64,000 nucleotides of DNA, from assembly GCF_003997495.1 (NCBI RefSeq), contig NZ_RZRU01000004.1, forward strand, positions 295,498 to 359,497. The letters run 5' to 3'. This document shows positions 43,049-52,307 of this stretch, piece by piece (the stretch's first letter is position 1; each line of letters begins with the position of its first letter). Below the pieces are notes generated by a model. That model was not told the DNA's origin. It was given only the letters and a program-made list of their open reading frames with translations, and did no database searches. The stretch comes from Mesorhizobium sp. M7A.F.Ca.US.008.03.1.1 (GTDB lineage: Bacteria; Pseudomonadota; Alphaproteobacteria; Rhizobiales; Rhizobiaceae). Made by a program: the position numbers and the translations under genes.

Positions 43049-43270
43049 ATGAAAAAGGGCGATCCCGCCTGTGATCTGGTAATTGCCTGGACGCTTTTCG
43101 AGGGCAAAAGCCGGGAAGCGTTCTGCGCCGACCTTCCCGCCGTCGAAGCGATGATGTGCAAAGCGCTGATCACGGTCGGCGGACACATCGGCATCAACCT
43201 CGTCGAGTTTGAAAAATCCTGGCACGTAGTCGATGCGGTGCTTGCCGATCACGCGCGCGGGCGTGAAGCG
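43049..43270 (+). pseudogene. Remnant of an aminoglycoside-phosphotransferase-like gene
   Basis: The frame reads GDPACDLVIAWTLFEGKSRE, then AFCADLP, CKALITVGGHIGINLVEFEK and VVDAVLADHARG. This matches the C-terminal quarter of aminoglycoside-phosphotransferase/choline-kinase-fold proteins, where GDPACDLxIAWTxF holds the magnesium-binding Asp. The N-terminal lobe and the catalytic loop are absent, since upstream sequence back to era does not encode them, and the normal C-terminal end runs into unrelated codons to 43747. It is a truncated relic. The residues AVEAMM where homologs have a Trp-rich helix suggest a small internal deletion. Confidence 0.6.
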
Positions 43271-43787
43271 CCGAACGATAAGCCGCTCCAGCCAACCAGA
43301 ACCCGGATCCTGTCGCCGAACCATCCGCCATCGCATGGCGGGACCAGGGACATTCTGGCCGAAGTGATGCTTTCCAGGGACCTATGTGTGCCAATCCGCC
43401 TATCGAGGCGGGCGATCACGTCGCCTGCGTCGCCAAGGTCGATTGAGAGGCGTCACGGAGGAATCGTTTTCCAACGGTTGGCTGCTGTCACAATCAGCGA
43501 CGCGACGGCGCTCCAGGGAATTTCGATCGTTTTGGAAGAGGCAGACAGGCTTGGAAGCGTCATCCCGCTTTTCGCCTCGGTGTCAGAGTGGGTTTGGCGA
43601 TGTGCCTCATCTGACGATAGAGGGGGGCGGCAAGATTCAGGTCGATTTCGGCGAAATCAGGTAGATATTCCGCATTATGCGATCATTTTAGAAATATATA
43701 ATTTTAGAGGTGTATTTAGCCGCGAAAGTATCAGCATATATATTTAATATATGACGTTGTGCCAGTCGTGCCATTCGTTGTCATGGG
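43271..43787. other. Non-coding or decayed stretch with an AT-rich segment
   Basis: No supported gene. The reading frame of the preceding remnant stays open to 43747, but the residues beyond about 43270 resemble no family I recognise. From about 43675 to 43755 the sequence is strikingly AT-rich for this genome (ATATATAATTTTAG, ATATATATTTAATATATGAC). The stretch looks like insertion or decay debris between era and porin 3. Confidence 0.5.
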
Positions 43788-43789
43788 AA

Positions 43790-43997
43790 GTGTTATTTGT
43801 GCAACACAGCATTAATCTGTTTACGGAATTGGCATTATTTCGGAAATCGTCATTGAAGGCAGATGATCGATGGGTATGTTCGCCGCTGAAAAGGGCGAGC
43901 GGTGTGAGCCTTTTTCGTTGTGGGGGTGAGGCGGGAAAACATTGCCGCCAGCCACAAATCCGAAGCCATTTATAACTATGACTGGAGAGGTCAGAAA
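43790..43997 (+). promoter_or_regulatory. Upstream region of porin 3, with blocks shared with porin 2
   Basis: ATTTGTGCAACA at 43795-43806 lies 203 bases before the ATG, against 208 bases in porin 2. A block with GGTGTGAGCCTTTTTCGTTG and GTGGGGGTGAGGCGGGAA follows at about 43901-43940. The ribosome-binding site is GACTGGAGAGGTCAG. The conservation between otherwise diverged leaders suggests a shared regulator or leader RNA. Confidence 0.55.
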
Positions 43998-45134
43998 ATG
44001 AACATCAAGAGCCTCCTTCTCGGCTCAGCCGCGGCCCTGATCGCGGTCAGCGGCGCGCGCGCCGCCGACGCTGTCGTCGTCGCCGAACCGGAACCGGCCG
44101 AATACGTCAAGATCTGCGACGTCTACGGCGCCGGCTACTTCTATATTCCGGGCACCGAGACCTGCCTGCGCATCGGCGGCTATCTCCGCTACGACATGGG
44201 CGTCGGCGATTCCGGCTCGCTCGATGGCGCCAACAACGTGGCCGATCACATGGATGGCGATAGGCACGACACCTATTACAAGAACATGCGCTTCACGCTG
44301 AGGACTTATACCGGCCAGGAAACCGAACTTGGCACGTTGAAGACCTTTACCGAGACCCGCTTCCAGTTCGGCAACTCTTCCGGCGATTATACCGGTGACG
44401 GCACCGGCTGGCAGGCCGGCAACAAGGCCACCACCCTCAACTTCGCCTGGATCCAACTCGGCGACCTGCGCGTCGGTAAGGACGAAACGGTATACGACCA
44501 ATTCATCGGTTATGCCGGCAATGTCATCCAGGACACGCTCATCCCCTATGGTGTCAAGGATACCAATCTCATCAGCTACTACTTCGACGCAGGCAGCGGC
44601 TTCACGGGCGTGGTCTCGCTCGAGGAAGGCACCGGCGTCAACACGATCGACAGCTATGTTCCGCATGTCGTCGGCGGTTTGAAGTACAAGGGCGACTGGG
44701 GTGCGATCACCGGCGTCGTGGCCTATGACAGCAATTACGAGGAAGTGTCCGGCAAGGTCCGTTTGGACGTCAACGTCAGCAAGGAACTGACGCTGTTCGT
44801 CATGGGCGGCTACGGCACCAACGACAACATCAACGACTTCGGCACAGGCCGTACCCAATACAAGCCGTGGGGCGGAAACTGGGCGATCTGGGGCGGCGGC
44901 ACCTACAAGTTCAACGACAAGACCTCGTTCAACGCCCAGGTCTCCTATGACGACTGGAAGAACCTCGGCGTCGCGGCCAACGTTGCCTACACCATTGTGC
45001 CCGGCTACACGATCACGGCTGAAGTCGATTACCTCAATGCAGGAAAATTCGACGACTTCGACTTCAACAACTGGACCAAGGCCGACAAGAAGAGCAGCGT
45101 CGGCGGCATCGTTCGCTTCCAGCGCAATTTCTAA
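43998..45134 (+). CDS. Porin, RopA/Omp2 family (porin 3)
   Basis: A 378-residue porin from the ATG at 43998-44000. It shares the signal peptide and the start EYVKICDVYGAGYFYIPG with porins 1 and 2. It differs in the middle (DSGSLDGANNVADHMDGD; KDTNLISYYFDAGSGFTGVV) and ends GIVRFQRNF, keeping the terminal Phe. Two N-terminal cysteines (KICDVY; ETCLRIGG) are conserved. It lies between era and recO, which are normally adjacent or close, so it looks inserted or duplicated here. A terminator follows. Confidence 0.93.
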   Translation: MNIKSLLLGSAAALIAVSGARAADAVVVAEPEPAEYVKICDVYGAGYFYIPGTETCLRIGGYLRYDMGVGDSGSLDGANNVADHMDGDRHDTYYKNMRFTLRTYTGQETELGTLKTFTETRFQFGNSSGDYTGDGTGWQAGNKATTLNFAWIQLGDLRVGKDETVYDQFIGYAGNVIQDTLIPYGVKDTNLISYYFDAGSGFTGVVSLEEGTGVNTIDSYVPHVVGGLKYKGDWGAITGVVAYDSNYEEVSGKVRLDVNVSKELTLFVMGGYGTNDNINDFGTGRTQYKPWGGNWAIWGGGTYKFNDKTSFNAQVSYDDWKNLGVAANVAYTIVPGYTITAEVDYLNAGKFDDFDFNNWTKADKKSSVGGIVRFQRNF

Positions 45135-45157
45135 CGGACCGACGGACCTCACCAGCC

Positions 45158-45190
45158 CCGCCCGCAGCACATCGCTGCGGGCGGCTTTTT
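45158..45190 (+). terminator. Intrinsic terminator of porin 3
   Basis: CCGCCCGCAGC (45158-45168), loop ACATC, GCTGCGGGCGG, then CTTTTT, starting 23 bases after the porin stop. Confidence 0.9.
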
Positions 45191-45267
45191 ATGCATTGTT
45201 GTGAGAGTTATCCAGGAGCCAAGCCCATACCTTGATTTCGCCACCCGATCGGTGAAAAGCTCCTGAA

Positions 45268-46044
45268 ATGGAATGGCGCGACGAGGGAATCATTCTCGGC
45301 ACCCGCAAGCATGGCGAAACCAGCGCCATCCTCGAGGTGATGACGCGCGCGCATGGCCGTCATCTTGGCCTTGTTCGCGGCGGCCGCTCGCGCAAGCAGC
45401 AGCCCGTGCTCCAGCCCGGCAATCGCGTCGACCTGTTGTGGCGTGCGCGCCTTGATGAACATCTCGGCACGTTCCAGGCCGAACCGATCGAGATGAACGC
45501 GGCCCGGTTGATGGACAGCGCCGTCGCCGTCTACGGCTTGCAGACCATGGCCGCGCATCTGCGCCTGCTGCCAGAGCGCGACGCACATGAAGGTCTTTAC
45601 GAAACGCTTGCCGTAATGATCGTCCATCTCGACGACGCCGACGTTGCCGGAGAACTGGTGGCGCGCTTCGAGCTTCTGGTGCTGGACGAACTCGGCTTCG
45701 GCCTCGATCTCAGCCAATGCGCCGCCACCGGCACGCGACAGGACCTGGCCTATGTTTCGCCGAAGTCGGGACGCGCGGTATCGCGCGAAGCCGGTTTGCC
45801 ATGGCGCGACAAGATGCTGGCGCTGCCGGCCTTCCTGCAGCGCGGCTCCGGCCTGCGCGCCGATGCGGCTGATGTCGACGACGCCTTCCGCCTGACCGGC
45901 TTCTTTTTCACCCGTCACGTCTATGAGCCGCGCGGCATCGAGCCGCCGGACGCTCGTACCGGCTTCCTCGCCGCCTTGCGCAAACATCACGCGCGCGGCA
46001 AGGCCATAGCTGGCGAGGACGCAGCCAGAGAAATCATCACATGA
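45268..46044 (+). CDS. recO: DNA repair protein RecO
   Basis: A 258-residue RecO of normal length. The N-terminal OB-fold carries [39 protein letters not shown] and [20 protein letters not shown]. The helical C-terminal domain includes [20 protein letters not shown] and [15 protein letters not shown]. Only one of the usual zinc cysteines is visible (QCAATG), as in other alphaproteobacterial RecO proteins. It loads RecA with RecR in the RecFOR pathway. The stop overlaps the start of the thioesterase gene (ATGA). Confidence 0.94.
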   Translation: MEWRDEGIILGTRKHGETSAILEVMTRAHGRHLGLVRGGRSRKQQPVLQPGNRVDLLWRARLDEHLGTFQAEPIEMNAARLMDSAVAVYGLQTMAAHLRLLPERDAHEGLYETLAVMIVHLDDADVAGELVARFELLVLDELGFGLDLSQCAATGTRQDLAYVSPKSGRAVSREAGLPWRDKMLALPAFLQRGSGLRADAADVDDAFRLTGFFFTRHVYEPRGIEPPDARTGFLAALRKHHARGKAIAGEDAAREIIT

Positions 46045-46559
46045 GCGAGGTCGAACTTTATCCTGGCCGGGTCTCACCGCTCGGCCTCGGCACCATTCCG
46101 CACGCCGACATCCTGAAATACACTGGTTTGGAATTGCTGCAGCGCATCGTCGACGGCAAGTATCCGGCGCCGCCGATTTCCTTTCAGCTGAATTTCACTC
46201 TCACCGAAGTCTCGGAAGGGCGCGCTGTCTTTCGTGGCATGCCGAGCGAGCGCCATCTCAATCCGCTGGGCAGCGTGCATGGCGGCTGGGCGGCGACGCT
46301 GCTCGATTCGGCACTGGCCTGTGCCGTGCAGACGCTGCTCGACAAGGGCGAGGCCTATACGACGGCGGAGTTCAAGGTGAATTTGACGCGGCCCATCACG
46401 CCGAAGACCGGCGAGGTGGTCTGCGAGGGCAGGGTTATTCACAAGGGCCGCACGTTGGCGGTGTCGGAAGCGACGCTGAAGGATGCTGGCGGCAAGCTGC
46501 TGGCTTTCGGCACCGAAACATGCTCGATCTTTCCGGCCGCCAATCTGGCGGCGCGCTGA
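46041..46559 (+). CDS. PaaI-type hotdog thioesterase
   Basis: A 172-residue hotdog-fold protein. The signature [20 protein letters not shown] contains the HGG and Asp that act in PaaI/YbgC-like thioesterases, and [20 protein letters not shown] is the second conserved strand pair. Its substrate is probably an acyl- or aryl-CoA, not determinable here. It is translationally coupled to recO by an ATGA overlap, although the functions are not evidently related. Confidence 0.9.
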   Translation: MSEVELYPGRVSPLGLGTIPHADILKYTGLELLQRIVDGKYPAPPISFQLNFTLTEVSEGRAVFRGMPSERHLNPLGSVHGGWAATLLDSALACAVQTLLDKGEAYTTAEFKVNLTRPITPKTGEVVCEGRVIHKGRTLAVSEATLKDAGGKLLAFGTETCSIFPAANLAAR

Positions 46560-46641
46560 GTTTTGTGGCCGTTTGGCCGCCGCATTTGAATGTCAGTACG
46601 ACGAATGTCAGTGAAAACTGGCCTGGTTTGGGGGAACCGCC

Positions 46642-49425
46642 ATGTTTGAAAGCCTGATCGGCCTTGTCGCCATCATCGCCTTGTTCGTCATCATTTCGCG
46701 CCAGCAGAGCCGCATCGGCCTTGTCGAGCGCGAGCTGGGCGCGCTGCGCAGCCTGGTGCTTTCCGGCGCCGTGCCGCCCGTGGCCAAGTCGTCCGCACAG
46801 GATGCGCCGGTCGACGCGCCCGCCGATGTGGCTCCGCCCGTTGCGGCAGCAGCCGACATTCCCTCGCCAGCGATAAGCGAGCCGGTCGCCGCACAGGCGC
46901 CGGATCCAGAGGCGCAAGCCCCGATCGGTGAGGTCGTGTCCGGGCCATGGGCGCCAGGCGAGTCGGCACCGAAGGCAGCGGAATCTGCAGCGCCGGCTGC
47001 CGCGGCGAAAGCCGCCCGCCGGTCCGATGTCGAAACCGCGCTCGGCACCCGCTGGGCGGTCTGGGTTGGCGGCATCGCACTGGCGCTGGGCGGCCTGTTC
47101 CTGATCCGCTACACCATCGAGGCCGGCATTTTCGGCCCCGGCGTGCGGCTGACCATGGCCGGAGTGCTCGGCCTGGTGCTGGTGGCCGGCGGCGAGTTCA
47201 TCCGCCGCACCGGCTTCAAGGTGCCGGTGCAAGGGGCCGCCGGCGCTTATATCCCAGCGATCCTGACTGCTGCCGGTGCCTTCATCCTGTTCGGCACCGT
47301 CTATGCCGCGCATGGCATTTACGGCTTCATTGCCCCGGCACTCGCCTTCACTTTGCTCGGCATCATCGGCGTGGCGACGATCGCAGCAGCCCTTGTCCAT
47401 GGCCAGGCGCTGGCCGGCATCGGCCTCGTCGGCGCCATGGTGACGCCGGTGCTGGTCGCCTCGCAGGCACCCAATCCTTGGGCGTTGTTCGGCTATCTCG
47501 CGATCGTGCTCGCCGCGACCGGCGTCATCGCCCGCATGCGAGACTGGAAATTACTGATGGCGGCCGCCTTTTTCGGCACCGGTGTCTGGACCATCCTCTA
47601 CATGACCGATGCGCCGGGGGCGAACCTCTCGGCCATCCTGTTCGTCGACGCCGTCACGCTGGCCGTGCTCGCCCTTGTCTGGCTCGCTCGCCGTGGCGAC
47701 GAAACCGCGCCAGCCAGGGCTTTCGACTGGCCGTCCATCGTGCCTGGCCTGTTCGTTGCATTCTCGGCGCTGGGCCTGTCGGTCGACCCGGCCTTTGCCG
47801 CCGCCGGCTATGCCTTGCCGGGCGCCGTGGTGATTGCCGCGATGGTGGCCGTCGCGCTTTATCGCCCGCTGGCGCTGCCGCTCGTCTACGCGGCCGGACT
47901 GGTCACGGTGCTGATCTATCTCGGTATCATCCCGCCAACCTCGATCGCTTCCGATTTTCCGGGCGGTGCCCTGGGCGTCGACGGACTGCCGGTGGCCACG
48001 TCCAACGCGCTGACCTTGCGCATCGGCATCGTACTCGGCCTGGTCTTCATCGGCGCCGGCTTTTGGGCGGCGCGCAGGTTTGCCGCCGGGATGCAAATCC
48101 GCGCGGCCTCATGGGCAGCGTGGGGCGTCGTCGTCCCGCTGGTCATCCTGCTGGCACTCTGGTTCACCTTCGGCAATCTCGACCGTGACCTTGTCTACGC
48201 TGCCGCAGCGGCACTGCAGGTCGTCATTTTCGCCGCCGGCGGCGAGTGGATCGCGCGGGCCGAGGAACCGCCGCTCAAGGGCGGTGTCGCGGTGTCGCTT
48301 GCCCTGGGCGGCGCGGCCATCGCCGGGCTCCTGCTCATGCATATGGCTTTCGATTCCGGCTGGACCACCATCCTGCTCGGTGCGGCGGCCATCGTGCCGG
48401 CGCTGGCCACGCGCTGGCGCGTCTATCCGGTGCTCGGCTGGATTTCGGTCGGCGCGGTGACCGCGGTGCTTGGCCGCGTCGCCTTCGACCCGACCATTGT
48501 CGGCGCCGGGTTCCTGTCGACGACGCCGGTGTTCAACTGGCTGCTGCCGGGCTACGGCGTGCCGGCACTGGCCTTCGGCTTTGCCGCCTGGCAGCTCGCC
48601 CGCACCCCCGCACTGCCAGTAGCTGGCAATGGCCGGCCGCGCCTTGCCATGGAAGCGGCTGCGGCGCTGTTTGCGCTGCTCACGCTCGCCATGCTGGTGC
48701 GCCACGCCATGCACGGCGGCGTCATCGACACGGCTGCCATGACGCTCGCCGAACAATCGATCTATACTCTGATCGCCATCGGCGCCGGCGCCATCCTGGT
48801 CGCCATCGACATGCGCTCGCCAAGCTCGGTGCTGCGCTATGGTTCGATGGCCGCCGGCGTGGCCTCGGTCGCCTTCATCGTTGTCAGGCATTTCGTGGTG
48901 CTGAATCCTTTGCTTACCGACGAATCGACCGGCCAGATCCCGGTGTTCAACCTGTTGTTCCTCGCCTATCTCCTGCCGGCGGTCGCCGCCGGCGGGCTGG
49001 CGCTCTACGCCAGGGACAAGCGGCCGAAATGGTATGCGCAGATGCTGGCCGTGGTGGCTGCCGTGCTTGCCTTCGCCTATGCCACGCTGTCGGTGAGGCG
49101 CCTGTTCAAGGGCGAGTTCATCGGCCTGTGGAGCGGGCTTGGCCAGTTGGAAACCTACACCTACTCGGCACTCTGGCTGGTCATCGGCGTGGCGTTGCTC
49201 ACCGCCGGCGTCTGGCTGAAATCCCAGGTGCTGCGCATTGCCTCCGCCGCGCTGATCGCGATCGCCGTACTGAAAGTCTTCATCTTCGACATGTCGGAGT
49301 TGGAAGGCGTGCTGAGGGCGCTGTCGTTCATCGGCCTTGGCGCCGTGCTGATCGGCATCGGCCTGTTCTACCAGCGGCTTTTGACACGGGCGGCGAGGGC
49401 GAAAATACCCGTCGGCGAGCAATGA
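46642..49425 (+). CDS. DUF2339 multi-pass membrane protein
   Basis: A 927-residue inner-membrane protein with GGGGGAACC before the ATG. The N-terminus has one membrane segment (LIGLVAIIALFVIISRQQSR) and a short coiled region, then an Ala/Pro-rich linker (residues about 50-135). The DUF2339 core from about 140 onward has more than twenty hydrophobic segments, beginning TRWAVWVGGIALALGGLFLI. It ends in SFIGLGAVLIGIGLFYQR. The family is uncharacterised. It appears monocistronic, 82 bases after the thioesterase gene and followed by the ECF sigma gene. Confidence 0.92.
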   Translation: MFESLIGLVAIIALFVIISRQQSRIGLVERELGALRSLVLSGAVPPVAKSSAQDAPVDAPADVAPPVAAAADIPSPAISEPVAAQAPDPEAQAPIGEVVSGPWAPGESAPKAAESAAPAAAAKAARRSDVETALGTRWAVWVGGIALALGGLFLIRYTIEAGIFGPGVRLTMAGVLGLVLVAGGEFIRRTGFKVPVQGAAGAYIPAILTAAGAFILFGTVYAAHGIYGFIAPALAFTLLGIIGVATIAAALVHGQALAGIGLVGAMVTPVLVASQAPNPWALFGYLAIVLAATGVIARMRDWKLLMAAAFFGTGVWTILYMTDAPGANLSAILFVDAVTLAVLALVWLARRGDETAPARAFDWPSIVPGLFVAFSALGLSVDPAFAAAGYALPGAVVIAAMVAVALYRPLALPLVYAAGLVTVLIYLGIIPPTSIASDFPGGALGVDGLPVATSNALTLRIGIVLGLVFIGAGFWAARRFAAGMQIRAASWAAWGVVVPLVILLALWFTFGNLDRDLVYAAAAALQVVIFAAGGEWIARAEEPPLKGGVAVSLALGGAAIAGLLLMHMAFDSGWTTILLGAAAIVPALATRWRVYPVLGWISVGAVTAVLGRVAFDPTIVGAGFLSTTPVFNWLLPGYGVPALAFGFAAWQLARTPALPVAGNGRPRLAMEAAAALFALLTLAMLVRHAMHGGVIDTAAMTLAEQSIYTLIAIGAGAILVAIDMRSPSSVLRYGSMAAGVASVAFIVVRHFVVLNPLLTDESTGQIPVFNLLFLAYLLPAVAAGGLALYARDKRPKWYAQMLAVVAAVLAFAYATLSVRRLFKGEFIGLWSGLGQLETYTYSALWLVIGVALLTAGVWLKSQVLRIASAALIAIAVLKVFIFDMSELEGVLRALSFIGLGAVLIGIGLFYQRLLTRAARAKIPVGEQ

Positions 49426-49586
49426 CGGCAGGAGTTCGATCCGGCCGGGAATAAATCGGCATCAGCCAGCGTTATCTCATTGCTTGGGTGACCGGGGCGG
49501 CGGACCGCTTCGCGCTGGCCGCTTGCGCCGCGCCCGGAAGGCGCGTTCAATTGGGATCAACAGGGCGACCTCGAAAACCAGCGGTC

Positions 49587-50105
49587 ATGGACGAAAAGAA
49601 GGCAGCAATCCTTGGCGAAATACCGCGCCTGCGCCGCTACGCACGCTCGCTTTTGCGCGACCGCGACGCTGCCGACGATCTCGTCCAGGATTGCCTTGAG
49701 CGGGCACTTGTGCGGCTCGACAACTGGCAGACGGGAGAAAGCCCCAGGAGGTGGCTGTTTACGATCATGCATCATTTGTTCATCGACCAGATGCGCAAGG
49801 TGAACCGCCGCGGCGAGGCGGCAATGCTGCCGCTGGAGGCGGGCGAGGCTGTTGCCCAGCCGGCCGAGCAGGTGGAGAGCATCGCCTCGCGCGAGATCAT
49901 CGACGCATTGCAGGCGATCAGCCCCGACCGCCGCGCAGCCCTTGTCATGGTTGCCATCGAAGGTTTTTCCTATGCCGAAGCCGCCAACATTCTGGGCGTG
50001 CCTGCGGGCACGCTGATGTCGCGCATTGCGCGCGGGCGTGAGGAATTGCGCGGATTGCTGGACGACACGGCGCGCCGCCGCGCGATAAGGATCGTCGAGA
50101 AATGA
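49587..50105 (+). CDS. ECF-family RNA polymerase sigma factor
   Basis: A 172-residue sigma factor from the ATG at 49587 (MDEKKAAILGEIPRLRRYAR). Region 2 is LLRDRDAADDLVQDCLERAL and RRWLFTIMHHLFIDQMRKV. Region 4 is ALQAISPDRRAALVMVAIEG and YAEAANILGVPAGTLMSRIA. There is no region 3, as expected for ECF sigma factors. The start of the downstream gene overlaps its stop (ATGA). That gene encodes a membrane protein with the layout of an anti-sigma factor, so the two form a sigma/anti-sigma pair responding to envelope or redox stress. Confidence 0.93.
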   Translation: MDEKKAAILGEIPRLRRYARSLLRDRDAADDLVQDCLERALVRLDNWQTGESPRRWLFTIMHHLFIDQMRKVNRRGEAAMLPLEAGEAVAQPAEQVESIASREIIDALQAISPDRRAALVMVAIEGFSYAEAANILGVPAGTLMSRIARGREELRGLLDDTARRRAIRIVEK

Positions 50106-50893
50106 TCCGCCGCGACTTTTCCGAACGTGACATCCACATGGCGCTTGATGGCGAGCTGCCCAGCGATGAGCGCTCGGCCTACGATGCCTGGCTCGACGCC
50201 AATCCCGAGATGAAGGCCAAGAGCGCACGTTTCACCGCCGACCGGGCGGCGCTGCGCGCCGCCGTCGCCGACGTGCTGGACGAAGCCGTGCCTGCGCGGT
50301 TGCGCAAGGTCGTGCTTGGCGAGGTGCCGGTCAAGGCAGTTGTGCCACGCTCACGCTGGTGGTTTGCCGCTGCTGCCGCCGTGCTTCTGGCCGTAGGCGG
50401 ACTTGGTGGCTATTTTGCCGGCATCGACGGCATCGCCCTGGAGGATCCGGCGGAAGATCGGCTGGCTGAGCAGGCAATCGCGGCCCATGTCATCTATGCC
50501 GCCGAAAAGCGGCATGCCGTCGAGGTGCCGGCCAGCGACAAGGACCATCTGCAGACCTGGCTGTCCAACCGGGTAGGGCTGAAGCTGGTGGCGCCGGACC
50601 TGACCGCCGACGGATTCCAGCTGGTGGGCGGCCGGCTGTTGCCGGCAGGCGAGAGCAAGGCCGCCATGCTGCTTTACGAGGACGGGAATGGGCAGCGTAT
50701 ATCGCTGTTCGTCACCACGGAATCGACGGAGAATGCCAAGGGCACCTACGCCGCCACGCAAGACGGACCCGAGGCCGTCTACTGGCTGGACAAGGGCTAT
50801 GGCTGCGCCGTGGTCGGCTCCTTGCCGCGCGAGCGGCTGGCAGAGGTCGCCAGGAGCGCCTACACGCAACTTGTGAACGGGCTGGCAAGCTGA
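50102..50893 (+). CDS. Anti-sigma factor, single-pass membrane protein
   Basis: A 263-residue protein coupled to the ECF sigma gene. The N-terminal cytoplasmic part (MIRRDFSERDIHMALDGELP, followed by SDERSAYDAWLDANPEMKAK) has the layout of an anti-sigma domain but lacks the zinc H-x3-C-x2-C motif. A membrane helix is at residues about 84-107 (WWFAAAAAVLLAVGGLGGYF). The periplasmic domain contains VGGRLLPAGESKAAMLLYED and ALVV-like strands, resembling the ChrR-independent anti-sigma proteins of Rhizobiales. It probably holds the sigma factor inactive until an envelope signal. Confidence 0.85.
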   Translation: MIRRDFSERDIHMALDGELPSDERSAYDAWLDANPEMKAKSARFTADRAALRAAVADVLDEAVPARLRKVVLGEVPVKAVVPRSRWWFAAAAAVLLAVGGLGGYFAGIDGIALEDPAEDRLAEQAIAAHVIYAAEKRHAVEVPASDKDHLQTWLSNRVGLKLVAPDLTADGFQLVGGRLLPAGESKAAMLLYEDGNGQRISLFVTTESTENAKGTYAATQDGPEAVYWLDKGYGCAVVGSLPRERLAEVARSAYTQLVNGLAS

Positions 50894-51025
50894 ACGGCAT
50901 CGCTTTTACCGGTGCCGTCGATCCGCGAATGCCGATCCGGCCGAAGGACCTTTTGCGCCCGTCGGGCCGGCGTCGGATTTGTCACAATTCGGCCCTAATC
51001 GAGGTGCGATAGCGCTTGATGAATG

Positions 51026-51077
51026 CCGTCGCATCGCCCCGAAAATCGGAAACGGTTTTTGGAAACACGAGGCGAAG
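51026..51077. repeat. Degenerate copy of the CCCCGAAAA palindromic repeat
   Basis: CGCCCCGAAAATCGG, then AAACGGTTTTTGGAAA and GAGGCGA, form a partial hairpin. It lies in the 310-base gap (50894-51203) between the anti-sigma gene and the next operon. Nothing else is recognised in that gap. Confidence 0.5.
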
Positions 51078-51203
51078 ATTCAAGGTGGTGGAGCGGACTT
51101 TGTGCGCCCAGGTGGACGCCGGTTTTCCCAACGCCCTGGTTGGCGTCAAGGACGTGTTCGAGTAGGGCCATTTCCACCATCAATCGAGGTTTTCTGAAGC
51201 CGC

Positions 51204-52307
51204 ATGCCTGCCGAGATCCGCACGGCCCGCGCGTCTGACGTCGATGATCTCGCCGCCATTGAGAAAGCTGTTTTCTCAAGCGACCGTATTTCCCGCCGCT
51301 CCTTCCGACTGTTCATCGAGCGTGAAACCGCCGAGACGCTGGTCGCCGAAGTCGACGGCCGCGTGGCCGGCTATGCGATCGTGCTGTTTCGCAAGGGCAG
51401 CGGCGTGGCGCGCCTCTACTCGATTGCGACCAGTCCGTTTTTCGGCGGGCTGGGTGTCGGCCGCATGCTGCTCGGATCCGCCGAAGATGCCGCCTTCGAG
51501 CACGACCGCATGATGCTGCGTCTCGAGGTTCGCGAGGACAACAGCCGCGCGATCCGCATCTACGAACGGGCCGGTTATCGCAAGATCGGCCGCGAGCCCG
51601 GCTACTATGAGGATGGCGAAACGGCACTTCGCTACGAAAAGACCTTGCGTGGCGACATTCCGATCGCCACCAAGGTGCCGTTCTACCCGCAGACCTGCGA
51701 ATTCACCTGCGGCCCGTGCTGCCTGATGATGGCGATGGCCAATTTCGATCGCGGCTTCGTGCCGGATCCGGTCATGGAAATCCGCCTGTGGCGTGAAGCG
51801 ACGACCGTCTTCATGATGTCGGGTCCCGGTGGGTGCGAGCCATTCGGCCTCGCTGTCTCGGGCTACGAAAGCGGGCTCGCGGTGGAGATCTACGTTTCCT
51901 TCTATGGCGCGCTGTTCCTGCAATCGGTGCGTAGTGAGGACAAGCGCAGAGTGATGGAACTGGCCCAGGTCGACTTTCGCCGACGCGCGGAACTTTACGG
52001 CATCCCGGTGAATTACCGTGCATTCACAATCGACGATATCCGCGCTGCGATCGCTGGGGGAAAGCTGGTGCTGGTGCTGATCAGCGGATTCCTGATGTTC
52101 GGCAAGAAGGTGCCGCACTGGGTGCTGGCGATCGGCGATGACGGCGACCATATCCTGATCCACGACCCTTGGGTCGAGGATGAAAGGCAGGAGACCATCC
52201 TTGATGCAGCCAACATTCCCGTGCCTTACGGCATCTTCATGAACATGGCGCAGTTCGGTCGCGATGGATTGCGTGCCGCCATCACTCTGGGAAAGCGTGA
52301 CAGATAA
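51204..52307 (+). CDS. GNAT acetyltransferase fused to a C39-type cysteine peptidase domain
   Basis: A 367-residue two-domain protein. Residues about 1-150 are a GNAT fold with acetyl-CoA motif FFGGLGVGRMLLGSAEDAAF and EDNSRAIRIYERAGYRKIG. Residues about 155-345 are a papain-like C39 peptidase: the glutamine and catalytic cysteine are in PFYPQTCEFTCGPCCLMMAM, the histidine in GKKVPHWVLAIGDDGDHILI, and the Asp in HDPW. All catalytic residues are present. The gene overlaps the RimK-like gene by one base (TAATG). Such GNAT-C39 proteins are conserved beside this type of ATP-grasp ligase but, as far as I know, not characterised. Acetylation, hydrolysis and ligation of a peptide are all plausible roles. 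Confidence 0.85.
   Translation: MPAEIRTARASDVDDLAAIEKAVFSSDRISRRSFRLFIERETAETLVAEVDGRVAGYAIVLFRKGSGVARLYSIATSPFFGGLGVGRMLLGSAEDAAFEHDRMMLRLEVREDNSRAIRIYERAGYRKIGREPGYYEDGETALRYEKTLRGDIPIATKVPFYPQTCEFTCGPCCLMMAMANFDRGFVPDPVMEIRLWREATTVFMMSGPGGCEPFGLAVSGYESGLAVEIYVSFYGALFLQSVRSEDKRRVMELAQVDFRRRAELYGIPVNYRAFTIDDIRAAIAGGKLVLVLISGFLMFGKKVPHWVLAIGDDGDHILIHDPWVEDERQETILDAANIPVPYGIFMNMAQFGRDGLRAAITLGKRDR

Noticed and set aside
43049..43747. A 232-residue intact gene
   Set aside because: Only the first 70 residues match a family, as its C-terminal end; the rest is unlike any protein I recognise. A pseudogene fits better.
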